Source: Dissophora ornata
Lineage: Eukaryota; Mortierellomycota; Mortierellomycetes; Mortierellales; Mortierellaceae
DNA length: 18,916 bases
Assembly: GCA_025201705.1 (NCBI GenBank)
Contig: MU616956.1
Location: 2,075-20,990 of the forward strand
Reading direction: 5' to 3'
Made by a program: the position numbers and the translations under genes. Positions 1 to 8,323 of the stretch are shown here, in pieces. Numbering within the stretch: the first letter of the stretch is position 1; the number at the start of each line of letters is the position of its first letter. The notes beneath the pieces are model-generated. The model was not told where the DNA came from. It saw only the letters and a program-made list of their open reading frames with translations, and ran no database searches.

Positions 1-1
1 C

Positions 2-95
<94 letters not shown>

Positions 96-102
96 GCAGC
101 AG
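1..102 (+). repeat. (CAA)31(CAG)3 coding trinucleotide microsatellite
   Basis: Thirty-one uninterrupted CAA triplets occupy 1-93 and three CAG triplets follow at 94-102. All are in frame with the HMG-box protein and encode at least 34 consecutive glutamines. The tract is cut by the window edge, so its full length is unknown. Confidence 0.98.
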
Positions 103-1443
103 CTTCATTCCAGTCAAGGTCCCTTACCACACATGATGCGTTCTCACTCCTCCAACTTGTTTGCAACAGATCCTCGTCACGATCCCCGTCTCTCCCAAAC
201 ACAAACACAGACACCCCAGCAACAGCAACAACAACAGCAGCAATCACAGGCGCAACAATCACAGCAGCAACAGCAACAGCAGCAGAGGTATATGGATTCC
301 ATGCACCACGCCATGAGCAGGAGTGGATCGAGATCTGGCGATTCGGGCTGGCCCACGCAGCAGAGCATGGTGATGTCAGGGGCAGTAACAGCTCCCGGGG
401 CAATTGGAGCAGCGGGTGGCGGAAGCGGGGGAGGGTTAGCAGGCGGGGGAGGAGGAGGAGGACCCATTCGACATGGCGTAGGCGCTCAGCAGAGCCGTGC
501 AGCTATCAATAAACGTAGCCGCGATTTCGGAACAATGGACTCCAATTCAGTAGCTACGTCATCTATTACTGGATCTGTTGGGATGAGCTCCGCCGCCAGT
601 GCAATGGGGATGAATCCTATAGGAGGAATGGCCGGCTTGCCTGGCATGAGCCCCATGGGAGGCCACGATCGGTTAGGATGGGGCGGGATGGTTGGTGCAG
701 GATCCAGCCCGTATGGCGCACCGCCAGATCACCATCATCATGGGATGCAGCAGAGCCACTCTCAGCATCTGCAGCATCTACAACAACAACAGCACCAACA
801 GAGGATGGGCTCCCATCTCGGCCGGATCAGCAGTCCGTCCGGTGGGTCGATGTCGATGGGTGGAATACCCGGTATGGCCCCGGGGATGGGAGGTATGGGT
901 GGCATGACTAATATGGGCGGACTCGGAGGCATTGGCGGGATGGGAGGGATGAGCAGCATGAACAGTCTGCACGGTGGGATGGGTTCAATGTCGAAAAAGA
1001 AGATCAAGAAAGGCGTTGTCCCGGTGGTCAAGGACAAAAACTGCCCAAAACGTCCACGGAACTCGTACATTTTTTTCACTTTGATGAAGAGGTAACCACG
1101 CATTGAAACGTGTTTTGGTCATTACTTGCGCATATCCTTTCAATGGAACAAAATTTCTAACTCTGCCATATATTTTCCTTCACTTAGGGATGACATCAAG
1201 AAAAGGCATCCGGAATTCAAGCCAACAGAGATCACAAAGATGCTCGGAGAAGAGTGGCAAAAATTATCTGAATCCGAGAAAGAATCCTACGGCTCAATGG
1301 CAGAGACCGACAAGAAGAGATACCAGACCGAGATGGAAGCATACGATGCGTCCAACTCTGGGAGCGCAATGCCAAATTCAGGCGTCGGTGGTGGTGGAGG
1401 AGGCGGACAAGGACTGATGGATAGCATGGGTTGGAGGATGTGA
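1..1443 (+). CDS. HMG-box DNA-binding protein with long polyQ and Gly/Met-rich N-terminal region (5' partial)
   Basis: Exons 1-1091 and 1188-1443 are joined across a 96-bp GT-AG intron in phase 2, giving 448 residues in the window. The frame is already open at base 1, so the true start lies upstream; the first ATG in the window is at 133. The first roughly 340 residues are low complexity: polyQ from (CAA)31(CAG)3, further Q-rich blocks, a Gly-rich block, a His/Gln block and many Gly-Met dipeptides. A basic KKKIKK stretch leads into one HMG box (about residues 344-416) with the NHP6/HMGB-like signature K-D-x-N-x-P-K-R-P and a C-terminal DKKRY motif. The intron interrupts the box after its first helix. 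A short Gly-rich tail ends the protein; there is no acidic tail. The family bends DNA in chromatin or transcription complexes. Target and partners cannot be read from sequence. The HMG call is firm, the orthology is not. Confidence 0.88.
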
Positions 1444-1464
1444 TCCGTCTGAAAATGAAATAAT

Positions 1465-1491
1465 AATAAAAAGTTTTTTTTTTTTTTTTTT
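1465..1491 (+). terminator. Polyadenylation signal AATAAA plus T18 tract of the HMG-box gene
   Basis: A perfect AATAAA lies at 1465-1470, 22 bases after the stop codon of the HMG-box gene. A run of 18 T follows at 1474-1491. The position and composition fit a cleavage/polyadenylation region. No transcript evidence is available. Confidence 0.55.
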
Positions 1492-2017
1492 GCATCTTTC
1501 AAACCATGCCATGCACGATGTTTCCACGCATAGCATGCGCGCACGCTCCTTTCTTTCCCCCGATTATATTAAAAATAGCATTTGCATTGGTGGATTCATG
1601 TTTCCTTGGCTTCGTGTTTTTATTCTTTTGGTATACAAAAAGATGTAGAAAGAAAAAACGACCAAGGGGGGGGGCTTTTTTTCACTGACGACAAAAAATA
1701 TAATGGACTTGCTGGTTGCATTCTGTGAAAGAAATCAGTACTGAAAAAGGGAATTGGTATCCGTTGACAACAAGCCCAGAAAAGAAAAGTATTCAAGTAT
1801 GGAAAGAAAGAAAAAAAAAGAACCAGAAAAGAGGAAACCGTAGACAAATGAAAAAAAAAGAAACAAGGAAGACTACTAATGGGCAAAGGCGATGATGGCT
1901 ATTCCCTTGTAAAAGCTTTCACGCACTGGCCACCACATGCTTTGCCCTTCATCGCGATGTCCTCCTTATTACCTCTCCCTTCACTCAACTACGTTCAGTT
2001 CCGAATAAAGGACGACT
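1492..2017. other. Convergent intergenic region, no gene seen
   Basis: This stretch separates the 3' ends of the HMG-box gene (+) and SPE2 (-). It holds homopolymer-rich sequence, including a G8 run near 1667 and a purine-rich, A-dominated stretch at about 1780-1870. The short open frames here are low-complexity and resemble no protein I know. It most likely contains the 3' UTRs of both genes. Confidence 0.6.
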
Positions 2018-3851
2018 TTAAGCCTTCGCAACAAAATGTCCAAAGACCAAATCGCAGCCATCAAACTCGTACAGGATGCGGTCGGTGCGAGCGAATCCTG
2101 CGACGCGACCCATAGCCTTCACCATGCGGCGTTGACGACGCTCCATCTGGCGGTCCGTCTCCATCTGACCATCCTCAGTCAAATGGGACGAAAACAGTGT
2201 CACGCTCATGGTACCGGGCTGGAAGATCTCGACCACCTTCGAGATCAACTCTGTCAAGGTCTCAGGGCCGGTATAAGTCGCCTTGCTAACCACATCCTCG
2301 ATGGCATCGCCATCCTCGCTCGCAGAACCTGCAGAGACAGGCGTGCTAGAACCGCTGCTCTTCTTGTTACGCAGATACACTGGAATGTTCGTCTCAAACG
2401 ACGCGTACGAGCACACAGGCTCGGGTGTCACGTGGATCGTGAAGTAGTTGCCGTCTTGGAGCGCATTGGCAGAGTAGCCACAGGGTGTGAACAGGAACGA
2501 GTCCAGTTGAGCCTGCGGGAAGAGTCCTGCCAAGCCAGTCTCCTGATCCACACGAACACCGCCAACAGTGCCAGGAACATCGTCTGGTCGCTGGTAGAAT
2601 CGCTTCATTGCCTCAGGGTTCAAGTTGGTCATCAAGATCTCGACAGTCTGATCGTGCGACGGATACAAGTAGCTGGCGCTGCTGGCAGACGAGGCAATCG
2701 AGATCGAAGACGACGACGAGGCCACAGACGACTCACAAGACGATCCAGGAGAAGCCAAAGGCGAGTCCTGTCCAACAGCAGCCACACATTCGCGGGTCAA
2801 AATGCTCAAGGGCTGAGGGACATTCTCGACATCGCGTCCACCCACAACTACCAAGTCAGCATTCTCGTCGTTGGTGCTGGTGTTATTTTCCAAGGAGTTG
2901 ACGCTGTTGCGGCGAGATGTCATGTGCGACAAACAGTCGTCCTGAGGCGCAGTGAGGTATAAGCACCAGTGATCGCCATTGACTTTGCCGACAGTATAAG
3001 CTGCGCCGTGATCTAAATTGCCAAGCAACATTAACCAGTGAACCAATCGTTAGACAGAGATCTTCCAGATAGAAGTAGCATCGTAACCTCCAACAAGCCA
3101 GCTCAAAGTACATACCAAAATGACGGTCCAAGAAAGCAACCTCGTCCTTCCAGTCGCGATGGACGTGCAATTGGCGCTCAGGGAACATGAAGGTCTTGCG
3201 CGAATAGAACACGCGCCAGACTTTCTCCAAGCCGCAGTATTTCTGAGCAATCTCCAGGATCTTGGGCAAAGCCATCAACAAAGTGGTGGTGCCGCAGGTC
3301 TTGAGGATTAGCTTGTGCGGGTAAACAAAGAACGAGGACTCGCTCAAAAGGAAAGCGTCCATGCAGTCATTCTGGATCGAATTCAGAACCTGGCATTTGA
3401 CAATGGCAAGCATCTCGTCCCAAACAGGCTTGGGGACGATGCGAAGACCGTAGCGGTCGGATTCACCGAGCGAATCATCGCTCGCAGCGGGCTGAAGCTC
3501 GGTGGGGATGGTGCGGACGCCCTGCAAGAGGTACGGGGCAGGTCCGAACCAGATCTCCAAAAGCTTCTCGGGACCTTCGAACGATCCAGGCTCCTGGGTG
3601 TCGTTGGTGGTGTCCAAGAATTCGTCATTCTCAAAGCCGGCCTCGTTGTCGTGCAGGTGAGCATGAGCAGCGGGGTCGGTAGGGGCTACAGTAACATTGT
3701 TGTCGTTGTTGTCGATGGCATTGGGGGAGGCGGTGGCGGTGGTAGAGGCATTGTCGGAATTAATAGAGTTAAGATGTTGAAGAGCAGCAGACTTGAGCTC
3801 GCCGGTGGCGGCGGCGTGGGCCGAGGATGGGACAGGGACAGGAACCGTCAT
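2018..3851 (-). CDS. SPE2: S-adenosylmethionine decarboxylase proenzyme
   Basis: Two exons on the minus strand, 3851-3116 and 3012-2018, flank a 103-bp GTATGT...TAG intron and encode 576 residues. The enzyme decarboxylates S-adenosylmethionine to supply aminopropyl groups for spermidine and spermine synthesis in the cytosol. It self-cleaves to make its pyruvoyl cofactor. Family landmarks are all visible: FEGPEKLLE (residues 91-99, the two catalytic Glu), LSESS with predicted cleavage between Glu171 and Ser172, LKTCGTT with the Cys at 186, CGYS with Ser426, and IHVTPEP with His439. The protein is much longer than the human enzyme (334 residues). The extra length comes from a roughly 90-residue N-terminal extension rich in Ala, Asn, Asp and Thr, and a Ser-rich insertion at about 266-365. 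Both added parts look disordered. The start at 3851 is the first ATG in frame. Confidence 0.95.
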
Positions 3852-3852
3852 T

Positions 3853-3858
3853 CACGTG
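3853..3858. promoter_or_regulatory. CACGTG palindrome just upstream of the SPE2 start codon
   Basis: A perfect CACGTG E-box, the core recognised by fungal bHLH factors of the Cbf1/Pho4 type, lies one base upstream of the SPE2 ATG. At this position it may simply be leader sequence. Function is not shown. Confidence 0.25.
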
Positions 3859-4028
3859 GGGGTCTTTCGGGTGTGTAAGAAAACGGATTAGGGTGGTTTT
3901 CTCAGAGGATGCACGAACTCGAAGGGCACTGGGGGTTGCGTTTCTGACGAAATGATGGGCAGGTTGTTTTGGAATGTAAAGTCCTAGAGGCAGCAGCAGA
4001 AAAGGCGGGGTAGACCACAGATAACGGG

Positions 4029-4040
4029 TTAGCAATCCAT
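4029..4040 (-). promoter_or_regulatory. Minimal upstream ORF (Met-Asp-Cys-stop) in the putative SPE2 leader
   Basis: On the minus strand an ATG at 4040 is followed after two codons by TAA. It is the only upstream ATG between the SPE2 start (3851) and 4136. AdoMetDC mRNAs in animals and plants carry very short uORFs that mediate polyamine feedback, so this is a plausible counterpart. It counts only if the transcript starts upstream of 4040, which cannot be seen here. Confidence 0.3.
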
Positions 4041-4055
4041 CGCGCTGTAGATCAA

Positions 4056-4139
4056 TTAGAGGTCTGTACTCTCGCCCCCTACTTGCAGAGGGACTATGGC
4101 GTGGGGGGTGGGCCTTTGTGCGACGATCACCCGCGTCAT
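4056..4139 (-). promoter_or_regulatory. Possible 27-codon upstream ORF in the SPE2 leader
   Basis: An ATG at 4139 opens a 27-residue frame that ends with TAA at 4058-4056, before the SPE2 start. A second ATG at 4152 opens a 127-residue frame that runs past the SPE2 start and ends at 3769. An mRNA starting upstream of 4152 would therefore meet a long overlapping uORF. The alternative is that transcription starts nearer to SPE2 and none of these is translated. Confidence 0.2.
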
Positions 4140-4152
4140 CAACGGAGAACAT

Positions 4153-5644
4153 GGCAAGGAAAATAAAGGGGGAAGATGGATAATACACGGACGAACGCTC
4201 CGATGGAGAATCACAATAAAGATGGACGCTTTCGGATGTCGGACTGTCTGCAGATGACAAGATCCAGGGCGCGTTATTGCTTTATCAATCTCCTCTTTTG
4301 TGGATTTTCACCCCCCACGATGTGATTTTGCGTCAAACAAGGGGCAAGTGTGGAGAAACGAAGAAGGTGGGGGAAGGCGCCTCCTTCCAAACCTATGAGA
4401 GTAAATACGTGTTTCCAGGATCTTACCTTTTTACCCGACTTGACAAGCCAAAAGCACTGGTGGTGATGTGGAGGAGGAGGAGGTTCTTTGTAGCTCTACG
4501 TGCACTGAAGGCAGAGAGCAGGTGGATATATTTTTTTTTGTTTTGATTAAGAAAAAAAAGTGATGGTAGGGTTTTTTTTGTTAAAGAATAAGAGAGAAAA
4601 AGATATCAATTGCAAAAGGGGAGTAGCGATGCTATCGGCAGCAGGGGATGGGAACGAAAGGCAACTGGGGAGTGAACTGAACGGCGGCGCAAGAGTTGAG
4701 GTCGGGACCTGGACGCATAGCAAGTGCGGAGAGCTGGATAATCAAAAACGGAATTTTGATAGGGAGACTGAAGACTTTTTGGTTTTTTAAAAAAAGTTGT
4801 AAAGCCTAAGAAAGATTGGAAGGAGCGCAGAGCAAGGCCATGGTGGCGGGTTAGGACATGGTCGCGATTCAGCAGCATGTAAGCATGTAGCAGCTCATTG
4901 ATCAGGGACACGACGCGAAGCCTGATCTGAAAGTCAATGACTTACAACTCGATGTGCTTTTACAGTTTTTTTTTATGAAGAGTTGGATTTGGGGCTGGGG
5001 AAGAAGAGCGCGAATTGGCTTCTTCGATTACTGGCTTGTGAATGAAGGATCGGAGGGGAGGAAGTGGGTGGATGGAGTGAACGAATTGAGTTGAAAAGAA
5101 AAGAAGAAAAGAAAAAAAAGAAAAGAGAAACCCGCGCGAGAGAGACCAATTTTTGTTTACTTTTGTCCTCATTGGCTGTCTCGGCCGCTTATCTCTCCCA
5201 CCGCCACACGACAAGACGAAGCTCTTCTGGGACGTGGCGGAGAATCTTCCTGTGGTGGAATGATCGTGCGACCTCGCTCGCTCCACCACAAGACATCCGC
5301 AAAATGCCAATTCCAGCGTGTTGAACCCTAAAGAGGTCTTCAGAACCGGCGCTTTGCCCAACTGCTCAGGCATACTCGTCTACCCTTTATTTTGCTTTGT
5401 AAAAGTACAGTGCACTAAGCTGATGACCCGGATCGCCGTATTACTCGCTCAATGTGAACGCATAGGGTGAAAAAAATAATAAAAGAGATCAAAGTTACAC
5501 ACGCCAACAGGGACACGAGTCAGAAAAGAAAAAAAAAATTGTGAAGACCATCAGAAGTAGGGGTGTGCGTGCAATGTTTGAGCAGACAACAAGATAAAAG
5601 ACATCTGCACAGGTTCTTCCAGCATCTTCTCTCGAGATAGATCA
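4153..5644. other. Noncoding region between SPE2 and CTP1
   Basis: Nearly 1.5 kb lies between the 5' side of SPE2 and the 3' end of CTP1, both on the minus strand. It should hold the SPE2 promoter and the CTP1 3' UTR. It contains T/A runs (around 4530-4580 and 4780-4800) and a purine-only tract at about 5092-5130, which reads as polypyrimidine on the minus strand, a common fungal promoter feature. Open frames here, for example on the minus strand at 4960-5373, show no recognisable domain and no codon pattern like the neighbouring genes. I saw no tRNA-like B box. Confidence 0.55.
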
Positions 5645-7962
5645 TTAGTTGATGATAGGGCCATGGCCGTCAATGCGATGAAGCAGAGAAATTGTGCTTT
5701 CGTAAAGGCTAAAGATGATCCCGCCAGACATCTAGATCGTGAGAGAGAGGATGTGATGTGCAATGGGACGATTAATACGAGGCGCTTGTTTTCTGACTCT
5801 GATCCTGCGAGCAACGAGGGGGGGGGAAATCAGTTTTTGTCCTTTTGTGACACCGTCAGAGTCAAAGAGAAAAACAAAACAGGACCGGGTCATCGTCATA
5901 GCCATTCCCCGTTGCCTCTTCGTCATTGGAGCAAAAGGTTAACCATAACGTAGTCTCTCCTTACCGACAGTCGCGCTAGTCGGGGTGTGGCTCCTCTCCA
6001 AAACGCAAGGATGCCTTCGTTCTTGAACAGCTTCCAGGCGCAGTCGAGTGCGCCGCTGTACAGCTCCTTGGCCTTCAGCCCCTGCATCTTGGTTTTGACT
6101 ACATCTAGTGGCATTGTTGTGTAAACAGTGACAATCCCGGCGACTGCTCCAATGCCAAACGCATAAGTCGTGGGCAACTGTCCCGTGATGCCCTTTCTCG
6201 CCTTTATCAGGTCGCTCAAAGATGAATATACTCCAAAGCGCACTGCACTGTTGGCGCCTTGCCTTGCCATGACTGGTATCACACCACGATATATGCCACC
6301 TAGCCCTTCCGCCTGCACTATTGACTTGACACCTGCAACGATGACTGAAAAATTTAGATCTGACGGACTCTTTTTTCGGATGTTCAATTCGCATATGAAA
6401 CCAATTCAACCCAATGATCTTTGTGCATTGGCATATATTTAAAAACAAGTCCGCGTACGTACCATGTACCAGTCCTCGATACTGTGGTTGTGCAAGGTTA
6501 CCATCATGGATCAGCTTTGTCCTAGGCTCATTCAAGCCCAATGGCCGTTAGCCTCACGTTGTGACACGTAGCGTTTTGTCGACCGTCATTGCCATCATTG
6601 TACAAAGAGCATTCTGCAGGATTCTTTGTCAGCGACACTTAATTCTCTATTCGGAGGCTAAGTGATGAACTAACAGAATCTCCGCTTGAAAAAATATACT
6701 ACAGTTCATGATCCGTAGTACTTACTTGATGGTCTCCGTTGGTGTCACAACGAGGATGGCTTCTGTCATTCCAGCACCCAGACCAGCTGTCGAGACAATA
6801 GGAGCAGTTAGTTTACAACGACAAGTGCTATCGTCATGGGTCTTCTTACGTGTCCAGAGGAATGTGCTTTGTGCTTTTTACCGAGAACAGAGCGAGCGCC
6901 CGTGGTTTTGCCTTGCGAGTCTTTGAGAAGCTCTCTGAATTGGTCAAAAGCGAAGAACCGTACACTCGCCTTGGCAGCTGTCCCAATGACCAGTGCTGAC
7001 AGCCCTCTGTAGATTGCGGTGATTCCCTGTGTCCGAACGGTTGTGACCAGTACATCGATAGGCCCTTTGAATTTCTACGCGAATATGTGTTGGTTTGGGT
7101 GTGAGTGTTTGTTTGTGGAGAAATCAGACCTTTGTTTGCAGGGGCACAGCCATCAACGAAGCTTGCGGCTAAAAACTGTAGAGCTGCAGATCACCGACCC
7201 AGATTGGTAGGTGTCGATCTACGATCGCTGTAAATCATTCCATGTCCATGCAGTCCGCGTTTGGCCATTTGTGACGCCTCCCATTTTACCCACTCTATCA
7301 GACACGCTTTGCTCCGAGAAAACACTTTTCCTCCTCCTTTCCGTCTGATCCTGGTGCCTGCCTCTCTTGTAACTTTCCTTTCCTTTTCTGGCAGTCGCAT
7401 GACCCGACAAATATGAGTCGCGACAGAGTGCACCGACTCCCCACGCATCTTTCCCACGGATGCCCACGGACTAAAACTGTTTTGTACAGCTTAGTGCCCA
7501 CTCTGCAAGAATAAGAGACATGTATTCAAACGTGCACCTGCCGTGTTCTCTGCATGTCTGCATGGTCCACACAACTGCATGCATTCATAAGAAACTCAGA
7601 GGATATAGAGGGTAGGTGGATTCTCTGTGGGTGGGCCATTGGAGATCAGAACTTACCACACCTCCATTGCGAGCTGACGCTGTGCCACAGTCTTGTAACT
7701 GCAGTTGGGTCTTGACAAACTCTGTAGGATATGTGATGATGGACTCTACAGCCCCCGCTACAGCTCCAGCCGTCAGAGAGTACAAAGGAGGCTCCTTGTT
7801 CTATGATCACATTCAAAAGAACATTGTCACTGTTAGTAGTTGTGCTGTTACGGCTTGCTGAGCTTATTTTTTTATGATTTTCAGTCCCACGTCTTTCTTT
7901 CTCCACATCTCCAAAGAGCACGCCATTTTGAACATTGTTCATGTAACCTTTTTGAATGACAT
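5645..7962 (-). CDS. CTP1: Mitochondrial tricarboxylate (citrate) carrier
   Basis: I assemble seven exons on the minus strand: 7962-7948, 7800-7657, 7074-6882, 6786-6726, 6521-6463, 6332-5965 and 5731-5645. All phases agree and give 308 residues, the usual size for the family. The protein is an SLC25 inner-membrane carrier that exchanges matrix citrate for malate or another tricarboxylate, feeding cytosolic acetyl-CoA. Three tandem carrier repeats each show the PX[DE]XX[KR] signature: PTEFVK (30-35), PTETIK (133-138) and PLDVVK (232-237). EGLGGIYRG and RQGANSAVRF match the CTP1 subfamily. The small last exon restores the expected C-terminus (GGIIFSLYE). The first exon, encoding only MSFKK, is the weakest part: its donor is GTTACA. 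Intron 2 is unusually long at 582 bp. CTP1 lies 361 bp downstream of UTP6 on the same strand. Confidence 0.92.
7075..7656 (-). other. Long second intron of CTP1
   Basis: This 582-bp interval starts with GTAAGT and ends with GCGTAG on the minus strand; the other introns of the gene are 95-233 bp. The exon phases on both sides match directly, so no missing exon is needed. The sequence is purine-rich on the minus strand between about 7260 and 7440. I recognise no exon, RNA gene or mobile element in it. Confidence 0.7.
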
Positions 7963-8323
7963 TGCGCAACGACGATGAATGCAAATGGGCAAATGGAAGG
8001 GTAAAGTTTTGAGAGAAGGAGAGACGAAGGAATGATGCAGGGAAAGGGGGAGGAAACAAAAAGATATCAAGGGGAGAGGGAGGGAAAGGTCAAACGGGGA
8101 TGCTGCACTGAAATTGCGGGGGGAAGGCCTGTTCATCGAATGAAAAGACGGCAAAGCAGGCAAACGTGACGAGCGCGTGCGGCTTTTTCTTCTCTTCCTC
8201 CCACGCTTGGGGCCCAGGACGAATTACAACAAGAGTCGTATGTGAATATGCGAATGCTAGGTGTTGGTTTTATTATGAATGCTGATATCTCTAAAAACAA
8301 TGCAATCAGGCAGAGTACTCTCT
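7963..8323 (-). promoter_or_regulatory. CTP1 upstream region and UTP6 3' UTR
   Basis: These 361 bp separate UTP6 from the proposed CTP1 start on the same strand. A minus-strand AATAAA at 8273-8268, about 50 bases after the UTP6 stop, is a credible polyadenylation signal. The minus strand closer to CTP1 is strongly pyrimidine-rich (about 7990-8100), as is common just upstream of fungal genes. No specific operator is evident. Confidence 0.5.

Noticed and set aside
1..102. CRISPR-like or satellite array
   Set aside because: The repeat is a pure trinucleotide in a eukaryotic coding frame with no spacers.
762..1103. Pro/Ile-rich minus-strand frame opposite the HMG-box gene
   Set aside because: It is the complement of the Gly-Met-rich coding sequence and is explained by it.
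2036..2962. A 308-codon open frame antisense to SPE2
   Set aside because: It is fully covered by the AdoMetDC coding exon on the other strand, and its Arg/His-rich translation is typical of a codon shadow.
3315..3878. A 187-codon plus-strand open frame ending in Gly-rich sequence
   Set aside because: It is antisense to the first SPE2 exon, and its Gly runs mirror Ala/Thr codons of the N-terminal extension.
4606..4911. A 101-codon minus-strand open frame in the same intergenic region
   Set aside because: Composition is unremarkable, the start context is arbitrary, and there is no similarity that I recognise.
4960..5373. A 137-codon minus-strand open frame considered as a small gene
   Set aside because: The translation has no domain, has a Phe-rich run that is just the complement of the purine tract, and shows no sign of coding constraint. 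Kept as noncoding.
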